From Acidobacteriota bacterium (GTDB taxonomy: Bacteria > Acidobacteriota > UBA890), in NCBI GenBank assembly GCA_030609765.1, contig JAUWTE010000210.1:1-6032 (forward strand): a stretch of DNA of 6,032 bases. The letters are read 5' to 3'. Within the stretch, counting starts at the first letter, position 1, and each line of letters begins with the position of its first letter. Position numbers and translations under genes: made by a program. Under the pieces are notes generated by a model. That model was given only the letters and a program-made list of their open reading frames with translations, ran no database searches and was not told the DNA's origin. Shown in pieces: positions 1-4,440 of this stretch.

Positions 1-326
1 CCCTTCGCACCGAACGTCTCCCGCAGGATGACGACCAGTCGCATCCACTCGTCGTCGCTCAGCGGCCGATCGAGGGTGACCATGCGCGTCACGGACCGCT
101 GGGCGCCGAGAAAGCGTGCCGGTGGTGAGGCCTTGGGCAAATCGAGCGAGCGGGCTGCACTCTCGATGCGCGCCGCCGCGATGCCCACCTCGTCGCCGAC
201 CTCCTGGATCTGTGCGAGCGTTAGACCCGTGCCGGCCGCGGGCGGCGGGGCGGTTTCGTCGGCTTCGGTCGCGCGCCGCAGGATCTCGGCGATCTCTTGC
301 TCGCCGTAACGTCGGGAATCTGACAT
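1..326 (-). CDS. 5' part of a protein of unknown function (truncated by left edge)
   Basis: Reading the minus strand from the ATG at 326-324 gives 108 open codons that run off the window, so only the N-terminus is present. The protein begins MSDSRRYGEQEIAEILRRAT. It continues with a Pro/Ala linker (about residues 25-33), a GLTLAQIQEVGDEVGI segment (34-49) that looks like a short helix-turn unit, an arginine/alanine-rich helix (50-63), and then a strand-rich part with TRMVTLDRPLSDDEWMRLVV (80-99). I recognise the general style (an RxYxEqEvaeIlrRA start followed by GLTL-LQEIg-EVGI) from uncharacterised proteins of Gemmatimonadota-like bacteria, but know no function for them. The start is preferred because it gives the family-like beginning; no strong Shine-Dalgarno sequence precedes it. 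It is transcribed away from the plus-strand gene group. That it is a coding region is fairly sure; what it does is unknown. Confidence 0.72.
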   Translation of the reverse strand, partial: MSDSRRYGEQEIAEILRRATEADETAPPPAAGTGLTLAQIQEVGDEVGIAAARIESAARSLDLPKASPPARFLGAQRSVTRMVTLDRPLSDDEWMRLVVILRETFGAK

Positions 327-565
327 GCGACGAACATACAGCCGTGAGTCGCGTGGCACATACGGATCGTTCGCGCGCTGCTCCAAGACCTCGAGCAGGT
401 CCGGCGACGTTCGCCGCTACGGGCGAGACCGGTACTCGCGAAGGTGTGGATGAGACGGGGATTCGCCACCAAACGCTGTTCGTCTCTATCTTCGGGGACT
501 GTGCGGCCGGCGACCGTCACCTGCGCATGGCATGGAAGCCTCCCAAGTCAGCCACGACAGATTCA
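327..565. other. Intergenic stretch without a supported gene
   Basis: This is the first part of the 349-base gap between the minus-strand gene ending its 5' side at 326 and the plus-strand gene starting at 676. Open frames exist on both strands (plus 116-568, minus 221-520), but both overlap the real minus-strand gene, are rich in Arg/Pro/Ser as expected of shadow frames in GC-rich DNA, and lack a ribosome-binding site or a recognisable domain. The 5' end must hold the promoter of the minus-strand gene, but I see no clear -35/-10 pair. The plus-strand frame stops at TAG 566-568, exactly where the next attC-like palindrome begins. The segment could therefore be the remains of a decayed cassette gene; that is inference only. 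Confidence 0.5.
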
Positions 566-647
566 TAGCACGCGCCTGGAGCAGACGCGGTGAACATGAC
601 GGACATCGAACCTGGTCAGCGCGCAGCTCGGGCGCCGACCGTCAGGT
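566..647 (+). repeat. attC-like imperfect palindrome A, upstream of the DUF1697 gene
   Basis: The left arm begins with TAGC (566-569) and the right arm ends with GTCAGGT (641-647). Pairs seen by eye: 572-576 GCGCC with 631-635 GGCGC; 579-582 GAGC with 626-629 GCTC; 584 with 624; 586-589 CGCG with 620-623 CGCG. A585 is extrahelical and A583/A625 is a mismatch. Left-arm GCAGACGCGG (581-590) lies 15 bases after TAGC, the same distance at which GCTGACGCGG follows TAAC in site B. Right-arm CGCGCAGC starts 21 bases before GTCAG here and 22 in site B. This shared geometry with little shared sequence is how integron attC sites behave. The outer box pairs poorly, so the site may be degenerate. Confidence 0.5.
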
Positions 648-675
648 TGCTTCGAAAGGCTTGAGGAACAGCTGA

Positions 676-1233
676 ATGCCTCAGTACATCGCGTTTCTCC
701 GAGGAATCAACGTTGGTGGGCACCGGGTCAAGATGGATCGACTCCGGAGTCTCTTCGAGCAGCTTAATCTCAGGGACGTATCCACCTTTATCGCGAGCGG
801 AAACGTCATTTTCTCGGCTCAGGCCGAGGACGTTGACGCTTTGAGAGATAGGATTGAGCGCTACCTCGCGCAGGAATTGGGCTACGAGGTCCCGACGTTC
901 CTACGCTCCCCGGCTCAACTCGCGGCGATCGCTGCAGTCAGCCCGACTGAAGACAAGGTGGGGTCGCGATCCCCATCTTCGCACTATGTCATCTTCCTGC
1001 ACGGCGCGGCACCGGAGTCCCTACGATCGGAGCTTGCGGGCCTCGAGTCCGAAATGGACGAATTCCGTTTCTCCGAGACTGAAATCTACTGGCAAATCCA
1101 GGGCAAGGTGACCGATTCGCCACTCTTTGGCGGAGGGCTGGGCCGAGCGACCCGGGCGACACCGAATACCATGCGGAACATGAACACGCTTCGACGAATC
1201 GTCGCGAACATAAGTGAACCGGAAGCAACCTAA
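676..1233 (+). CDS. DUF1697 domain-containing protein
   Basis: This is a 185-residue cytoplasmic protein of the DUF1697 family (about 180 residues is usual, so it is full length). Family hallmarks seen are the N-terminal YIAFLRGINVGGHRVKMDRLR (residues 4-24), the FIASGNVIFSA segment (38-48), a helix followed by GYEVPTFLRSPAQLAAI, a central SSHYVIFLHG strand, and a C-terminal NTMRNMNTLRRIVANI, the counterpart of the family's RNWNTV-type helix. No biochemical function is established for the family that I can rely on. The ATG at 676 is supported by GAGGAA at 663-668 with 7 bases of spacing. The gene lies between attC-like sites A and D; its TAA stop (1231-1233) forms part of the left box of site D. 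No signal peptide or membrane segment is visible. The family call is very secure, the role unknown. Confidence 0.95.
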   Translation: MPQYIAFLRGINVGGHRVKMDRLRSLFEQLNLRDVSTFIASGNVIFSAQAEDVDALRDRIERYLAQELGYEVPTFLRSPAQLAAIAAVSPTEDKVGSRSPSSHYVIFLHGAAPESLRSELAGLESEMDEFRFSETEIYWQIQGKVTDSPLFGGGLGRATRATPNTMRNMNTLRRIVANISEPEAT

Positions 1234-1293
1234 CGAGCGATTGCTACCGGGGCGGAGAATCGCGTCGGTACGCACAGGGCATGGTTGTCAGAA
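1230..1293 (+). repeat. attC-like imperfect palindrome D, between DUF1697 and membrane-protein genes
   Basis: Outer box: CTAACGA (1230-1236) pairs with TTGTCAG (1285-1291) at six of seven positions, the exception being A1232/C1289. Inner box: TGCTACCG (1242-1249) pairs with CGGTA-C-GCA (1266-1274) over eight positions, with C1271 extrahelical. The 5-base (1237-1241) and 10-base (1275-1284) spacers between outer and inner boxes are unpaired, and the loop is 16 bases. This is the R''-spacer-L''-loop-L'-spacer-R' plan of an attC site, about 62 bases long. TAAC overlaps the stop codon of the upstream gene, as is common in cassettes. No run of T follows, so a simple terminator is less likely. Confidence 0.55.
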
Positions 1294-1307
1294 TCCGTCG
1301 GCCAGTG

Positions 1308-1326
1308 TACTTTGCCATGCAAAGTA
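1308..1326. promoter_or_regulatory. Perfect 8-bp inverted repeat, candidate operator
   Basis: TACTTTGC (1308-1315) and GCAAAGTA (1319-1326) are exact reverse complements around the 3-base centre CAT. A symmetric 19-bp site with a short centre is typical of binding by a dimeric helix-turn-helix regulator. It ends inside the -10-like TATAAA at 1325-1330, so a bound protein would block RNA polymerase. It lies 25 bases before the membrane-protein ATG. The regulator is not in the window, and which family it belongs to cannot be told from the site. Confidence 0.55.
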
Positions 1327-1330
1327 TAAA
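1325..1330 (+). promoter_or_regulatory. Candidate -10 element for the membrane-protein gene
   Basis: TATAAA stands out in otherwise GC-rich DNA, 20 bases before the ATG at 1351. A matching -35 at 16-18 bases of spacing (around 1301-1308) is poor. TTGTCA (1285-1290) resembles a -35 but lies too far upstream. The hexamer overlaps the end of the inverted repeat at 1308-1326, suggesting a regulated promoter inside the putative cassette. Confidence 0.35.
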
Positions 1331-1350
1331 CCGCCACATGGAGGTTATCT

Positions 1351-1899
1351 ATGCCCCGTTGGTTGAGGGTCATCCGTGGGATGATCGGTACGGGACTGAC
1401 CTTCGCCATGGGCGTCGGCGTGGTGGCTTCGATGATTTTCGTGCTCCCCACATGGCTGCTCCTTGGGGGCGATTCGGGTCGCGAGATGCTCGTGATGGTC
1501 ATCAAAAGCTCAATCTGGGCCTTCCCGATAGGCGTGGCTTTCTCCGCCGTTCTGGCGATAACCGCACGCGGCCTTCCATTCGACAAGCTCTCGCTTCCGC
1601 GCTTCGCTGCGCTGGGTGCTGCAGGCGGGCTTTGCCTCTTTGGGCTTCTGGCGGCAAACGCCTGGCAGGCGTGGTCGGTCGCGGACGCAATAGCCAACGG
1701 GACGCTCTTCGTACTCCTGGGTGGCGGATCGGCCACAGCGACCCTGATGCTCGCCCGAAGAGTGAGACCCGCGCTGAAGTCTGGCGACGAATTGCGCAGC
1801 CTGGGTGAGGCGGTTGGTGAGTTTCCCGACTTCAAGGCGCCAGGCACTGAAGCGAGCACCGATGCGGAGGCAAGCCTTATCGAGGGGCCTGCGATCTAA
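1351..1899 (+). CDS. Four-helix inner-membrane protein of unknown function
   Basis: The 182-residue protein has four hydrophobic segments, at about residues 10-38, 46-71, 85-105 and 112-135. They are separated by short loops and followed by a hydrophilic, acidic C-terminal tail (136-182) that is probably cytoplasmic. The amphipathic basic start MPRWLRVIRGMIGTGLTF resembles a set of uncharacterised membrane proteins from Gemmatimonadota-like bacteria that I recall but cannot name. No catalytic motif or transporter signature is visible. The ATG at 1351 is supported by a strong GGAGGT at 1340-1345. It has its own candidate promoter with a palindromic operator (1308-1326), so its expression is probably controlled separately from its neighbours. 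Its TAA stop (1897-1899) is the start of attC-like site B. Gene call secure; function unknown. Confidence 0.85.
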   Translation: MPRWLRVIRGMIGTGLTFAMGVGVVASMIFVLPTWLLLGGDSGREMLVMVIKSSIWAFPIGVAFSAVLAITARGLPFDKLSLPRFAALGAAGGLCLFGLLAANAWQAWSVADAIANGTLFVLLGGGSATATLMLARRVRPALKSGDELRSLGEAVGEFPDFKAPGTEASTDAEASLIEGPAI

Positions 1900-2009
1900 C
1901 GAGAATTTACTGCTGACGCGGTAGGCTTCGGGGTCCGGAGCACTCGCCTGGAGGCTCGCGCTTCGGGTCGGCATGTTGGTCGCGCAGCAGTAATTCACAA
2001 TCGTCAGGA
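1895..2009 (+). repeat. attC-like imperfect palindrome B, between membrane-protein and SH3-like genes (best example)
   Basis: About 22 pairs can be drawn. Outer box: CTAACGA (1896-1902) with TCGTCAG (2001-2007), six of seven paired, A1898/C2005 unpaired. Inner arm: GAA-t-TTACTGCTG-a-CGCG (1903-1920) with CGCGCAGCAGTAATTC (1981-1996), 16 pairs with T1906 and A1916 extrahelical. A 4-base bulge (1997-2000) separates the boxes and about 60 bases form the loop. The inner GCTG-A-CGCG / CGCG-CAGC arrangement, with an unpaired A, matches the L''/L' boxes of classical attC sites such as those of aadA cassettes (GCCG-A-CGC / GCG-CGGC, from memory). The left box overlaps the upstream stop codon, and the next gene starts 20-45 bases after the right box. 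Confidence 0.65.
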
Positions 2010-2047
2010 CGCAACAAAGGACAGGACGGCTGATCAATCGAACCCTA

Positions 2048-2845
2048 GTGGTCTGCGCAAGTCTGTTGGCGCTCAATTCTGCCGATGGTTACGCGCAGAT
2101 CTGCCAGGTACCGGACTCGGTGCGACGTATGATCCCCGCCGATGCTCCTCCGGCAGTGCCATACGCGACCCGTTGGGTCACGGGGGCTGAGGGCGCATCC
2201 GTCCCGCTCGGAGTCGGCCATCTGCACTATTCCGATCAGAACCCGGTAGTCGACCTCCCTCCGGGAGCCAATGACTGGCTTCAACGAGTCGCTCTCCCAT
2301 TGTCATCGGCTCCGGGCACTGCTCCCTTTGCCTGGATCGCGGAGGGCTGGATTCTCGCCGGTGGGACGACCCCGGAACCGCTGTCGAGGAGCGCCCTCAT
2401 CGAGACAGGCTATGAGGAGCCCTCGTTCGTCGTCCTCGAGACCCGTCCAGACGGCTGGCTCCGGCTGCGCTACGCTTTGAGCGAGGGGGACCTCGGCACC
2501 GCCTGGACACACGGTTGCGCCCTGTCCGACGGTCCGGTCGTCCTGGAGTTCACTGAATGGAGCACCTGGCTTCTGAGCGAGACGATCTCGCCATTGTTCT
2601 TCCGCTCTGAGAGTCCGGGTGGGCTGCGCTCTGCTCCGTCTCTGGACGCGACGGGCCTCCCCGATATCGGCAGCGACTACATCCTCGAACCCCTCGAGAT
2701 TCGCGGAGAGTGGATGAAGGTCACGGTGAAGGAACCATCGGACTATTGTGAGTTCGACCTTGAGTCGTCTCGACGCGAGGGTTGGGTGCGCTGGTACGAG
2801 CCGGCACGTGGTCCGCTGCTCTGGTACTTCACTCGAGGCTGCTAG
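2048..2845 (+). CDS. Probable secreted protein with SH3-like segments, unknown function
   Basis: The reading frame encodes 265 residues from the GTG at 2048. The first conventional start leaves a clipped signal peptide, however. If translation begins at the in-frame CTG at 2030, behind AAAGGAC (2016-2022), the protein is 271 residues and opens INRTLVVCASLLALNSADGYA-Q. That is a basic n-region, a hydrophobic core and an AxA-like cleavage site near residue 22. No other ATG, GTG or TTG lies between the upstream stop (1991-1993) and 2048. The mature part is rich in Trp, Gly and Pro. It has strand-like units FVVLETRPDGWLRLRYAL and DYILEPLEIRGEWMKVTVKE followed by EGWVRWYEP, a pattern typical of bacterial SH3-like domains, and ends in WYFTRGC. 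Several Cys residues could form disulfides in the periplasm. The fold is an inference from pattern; no function is known. Confidence 0.75.
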   Translation: MVCASLLALNSADGYAQICQVPDSVRRMIPADAPPAVPYATRWVTGAEGASVPLGVGHLHYSDQNPVVDLPPGANDWLQRVALPLSSAPGTAPFAWIAEGWILAGGTTPEPLSRSALIETGYEEPSFVVLETRPDGWLRLRYALSEGDLGTAWTHGCALSDGPVVLEFTEWSTWLLSETISPLFFRSESPGGLRSAPSLDATGLPDIGSDYILEPLEIRGEWMKVTVKEPSDYCEFDLESSRREGWVRWYEPARGPLLWYFTRGC

Positions 2846-2890
2846 GCCGGCGCGCAGGGCAGGCAACAAACCGACATCAAGGAGAGAAGC

Positions 2891-3175
2891 GTGAAACGGT
2901 ACATGTTCCTGATGTTCGGATTCGAAAAACCCACCCCGGAAATCATGGACGCGTGGGGCAAGTGGTTCGAATCCATCGCAGGCAAGACGGTCGACCAGGG
3001 TGGTTTTCACGGCGGCGCGAGAGAGATCTCGGACGCAGGAACCAAAGATCTGCCGATGGGAATGGAGTCCATCACCGGATACACCATTGTCAACGCCGAA
3101 AACCTTGATGAGGCAGAACAGCTAGCTCAGAGCAACCCCTACATCGCGAGCATCAGGGTCTACGAGATCATGTAG
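2891..3175 (+). CDS. YCII-related (DGPF-type) domain protein
   Basis: This small 94-residue protein consists of a single YCII-related domain (dimeric alpha-beta barrel, ferredoxin-like fold). Seen are the first strand KRYMFLMFGFE, a helix TPEIMDAWGKWFESIAGK, the GGFHGGAREI turn, the ITGYTIVNAENLDEAEQLAQSNP strand-helix unit characteristic of the family, and the last strand IASIRVYEIM. Members are thought to be small enzymes or ligand-binding proteins, with no general reaction established. Start codon is GTG at 2891, supported by AAGGAG (2879-2884) with 6 bases of spacing. It follows the SH3-like gene by 45 bases, and no attC-like palindrome is visible in that gap, so these two genes may travel or be transcribed together. 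No signal peptide is seen. Confidence 0.92.
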   Translation: MKRYMFLMFGFEKPTPEIMDAWGKWFESIAGKTVDQGGFHGGAREISDAGTKDLPMGMESITGYTIVNAENLDEAEQLAQSNPYIASIRVYEIM

Positions 3176-3193
3176 AAGTAGTCCAACCGAGAT

Positions 3194-3285
3194 CCTACTT
3201 GAGGACACGGGCGGCCAGGGGCACATCACTCACGTTGTTGGCGAGGACCGAGCGTACCTCGCCGCCGTTCCGACTCAAGTCAGGT
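3194..3285 (+). repeat. attC-like imperfect palindrome E, upstream of the isochorismatase gene
   Basis: Left arm CCTACTTGAG (3194-3203) pairs with CTCAAGT-c-AGG (3274-3284) over ten positions, with C3281 extrahelical. Further in, ACGG-g-CGGC (3207-3215) pairs with GCCGCCGT (3261-3268) over eight positions, with one G unpaired. A small internal loop (3204-3206 / 3269-3273) separates the two boxes, giving 18 pairs in all and a loop of about 45 bases. The right box again reads GTCAGGT (3279-3285), identical to that of site A. The left box lies 19 bases after the YCII stop codon instead of overlapping it. No T-run follows, arguing against an ordinary terminator. Confidence 0.58.
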
Positions 3286-3306
3286 GAATCAGGAATAGAG
3301 GAAGCC

Positions 3307-3822
3307 ATGAGCAAAGTACTGTTGGTTGTCGATCTGCAGAATGACTATTTCCCGGGCGGGAACTTCCCACTATGGAATACAGACGTGGTGCTGCAGAACA
3401 TCGTGAGCGCCATCGAGAAAGCCAGGTCACGGGAAGTCCCGGTTGTCTTGATCCAACATATCGCTAATTCTGCTGCGGGTATTGCGCCCTTCTTCAATGA
3501 AGGCACCGAGGGGGTTGATATTCATCCGACCATTCTTGCTGCGGCCCCCGATGCCACCGTCGTTGCCAAACAGTTTGCCGATAGCTTTGTTGAGACCACA
3601 CTTGAGGAGACGTTGGCAGGTGTCGGCGCCACCGAACTGCTTCTATGCGGTATGATGACGCAGAATTGTGTCACCCATACGGCGATTTCCAAGTCGGCTG
3701 AGAAATACCAGGTTTCGATCCTCGTCGATTGTTGTACCACGGTCGATGAGATGATTCACAACATCGCATTGCATGCGGTTTCTACTCGCATCCCGCTGGT
3801 ACCACAATCAGAAGTGCTGTAG
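3307..3822 (+). CDS. Isochorismatase-family cysteine hydrolase
   Basis: The 171-residue cytoplasmic enzyme is of normal length for small isochorismatase-fold hydrolases. The catalytic triad is visible: Asp9 in LLVVDLQNDYFPGG, Lys88 in VVAKQFADSF, and Cys121 in GMMTQNCVTHTA, with the GMM turn expected to hold the family's cis-peptide. The helix-strand order (QNIVSAIEKAR, VPVVLIQH, ELLLCGMMT, QVSILVDCCTT) fits the Rossmann-like fold. Such enzymes hydrolyse amides, vinyl ethers or similar small substrates (nicotinamidase, ureidoacrylate or isochorismate hydrolysis). Sequence alone does not say which, and no pathway genes lie nearby. Start at 3307 is chosen because GAGGAAG (3298-3304) precedes it and the family begins there; the open frame extends to 3199 but that part overlaps palindrome E. 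A sampled 60 bases (3481-3540) are 50% GC, lower than the SDR gene, suggesting a different origin. Confidence 0.95.
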   Translation: MSKVLLVVDLQNDYFPGGNFPLWNTDVVLQNIVSAIEKARSREVPVVLIQHIANSAAGIAPFFNEGTEGVDIHPTILAAAPDATVVAKQFADSFVETTLEETLAGVGATELLLCGMMTQNCVTHTAISKSAEKYQVSILVDCCTTVDEMIHNIALHAVSTRIPLVPQSEVL

Positions 3823-3873
3823 CTGGTGGCGCGCGTCAGCGATGCCGGATAGCCCAAGCGCCGACCGTTAGAA
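3820..3873 (+). repeat. attC-like imperfect palindrome C, between hydrolase and cytochrome genes
   Basis: TAGC-t-GGT-GGCGC (3820-3832) pairs with GCGCC-g-ACC-GTTA (3858-3870). This gives 12 pairs including one G-T wobble, with T3824 and G3863 extrahelical and a 25-base loop. TAG is the stop codon of the hydrolase gene. The right box GTTAGAA (3867-3873) is the closest of the five to the canonical GTTRRRY, and the cytochrome ATG follows 20 bases after it. GCGCCGACCGTTAG (3858-3871) matches GCGCCGACCGTCAG (632-645) of site A at 13 of 14 positions, linking two sites more than 3 kb apart. Confidence 0.5.
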
Positions 3874-3886
3874 GGCGGAGGTAGAG

Positions 3887-4399
3887 ATGCTCGCAGCAAG
3901 AAGGCTTAGGTCCATCGTCGTCTCCGGCCTCGTCCTGACAGTTGGCTGCACTCAGGATGGAGACGTGACGCCGAAGACAGACCAGATCTTGAGTAACAAC
4001 GCCGAACTTCAGGCGCCGTCCAATCTTCCGCTTCGGGAGATCATGCGTGGGCTCGAGGCTGACCTTGCCGCCGTGGCACACGGAATCTGGATCGCGGATC
4101 ACGAGGCTGTGCGGACAGCCGCGAATCGGATCGCGGAACACCCCAAGGTGATCCCGGAACAGGTGGCCGCCATTCAGGCCGCTCTGGGCGGCGAGTTTCC
4201 GGCATTCGTACAGCAAGACCTGGCTGTTCACGGTGCTGCGATGGACCTTATCGAGGCAGTTGATGCCTCACGCACCACGTCAGAGTTGTTCGACATTTTC
4301 CTCCGTGCGCAGCAGGGGTGCATGTCATGTCATAGCAGCTACCGGGCGCGCGTTGCCGAAGCCCTGACCGACACAGGCTCAGCAACGGAAACACCCTGA
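3887..4399 (+). CDS. c-type cytochrome (cytochrome c-556/c' like), probable lipoprotein
   Basis: The 170-residue protein carries a single CxxCH haem-attachment motif near the C-terminus (Cys145, Cys148, His149 in GCMSCHSSYRARV). This placement is characteristic of the cytochrome c'/c-556 four-helix bundle. Met53 in LREIMRGLEADL is the likely sixth haem ligand, by analogy with c-556 proteins. The helical body (50-125) and the helix carrying CxxCH match the fold. The N-terminus MLAARRLRSIVVSGLVLTVGC has two basic clusters, a hydrophobic core and TVGC, a slightly atypical lipobox, so the mature protein may be lipid-anchored at Cys21 outside the cytoplasm. The start ATG is preceded by GGAGGT (3877-3882). 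It would need the host's cytochrome c maturation system. Electron partner unknown; it stands alone between site C and the convergent SDR gene. Confidence 0.85.
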   Translation: MLAARRLRSIVVSGLVLTVGCTQDGDVTPKTDQILSNNAELQAPSNLPLREIMRGLEADLAAVAHGIWIADHEAVRTAANRIAEHPKVIPEQVAAIQAALGGEFPAFVQQDLAVHGAAMDLIEAVDASRTTSELFDIFLRAQQGCMSCHSSYRARVAEALTDTGSATETP

Positions 4400-4440
4400 C
4401 ACCCTGGCACCATCAACGCACGTAGCTGCCGGCGTTCAGG
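4395..4440. repeat. Weak bulged palindrome at the convergent gene junction
   Basis: CCTGA-c-AC...GGCA (4395-4409) can be paired with TGCC...GTTCAGG (4427-4440), with several unpaired bases. CCTGAC includes the TGA stop of the cytochrome gene, recalling CCTAAC at site D. It overlaps the last codons of the SDR gene, whose C-terminus is conserved, so the right arm may be fixed by coding needs. It could be a sixth attC-like site, a shared terminator stem without a T-run, or chance. Confidence 0.2.

Noticed and set aside
221..520. Minus-strand open frame of 99 codons
   Set aside because: It overlaps the start of the minus-strand gene at 326 in another frame and has the composition of a shadow frame.
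116..568. Plus-strand open frame of 150 codons
   Set aside because: It overlaps the better supported minus-strand gene, is Arg/Pro-rich, has no ribosome-binding site and shows no domain. Only its stop position is of interest.
1230..1859. Long minus-strand open frame opposite the membrane-protein gene
   Set aside because: It is low complexity (Ala, Pro, Ser, Arg) and lies antisense to a gene with a strong GGAGGT site and clear membrane helices.
2303..3010. Minus-strand open frame of 235 codons opposite the SH3-like and YCII genes
   Set aside because: It spans two well supported plus-strand genes and the gap between them, has no recognisable motif, and is a typical GC-rich antisense frame.
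3176..3200. AAGTAG...CTACTT inverted repeat as a terminator after the YCII gene
   Set aside because: Only six AT-rich pairs with a 13-base loop and no T-run. The CTACTT arm pairs much better with 3274-3284 as part of palindrome E.
3199..3306. N-terminal extension of the isochorismatase frame
   Set aside because: The extension lies within palindrome E, has shadow-like composition, and the family begins at the ATG at 3307 behind GAGGAAG.
566..3873. The intergenic palindromes as REP/RAYT elements or rho-independent terminators
   Set aside because: REP elements keep their sequence from copy to copy, whereas these share mainly geometry; no T-runs follow the stems. The attC interpretation explains the stop-codon overlap and box spacing better, but remains unproven.
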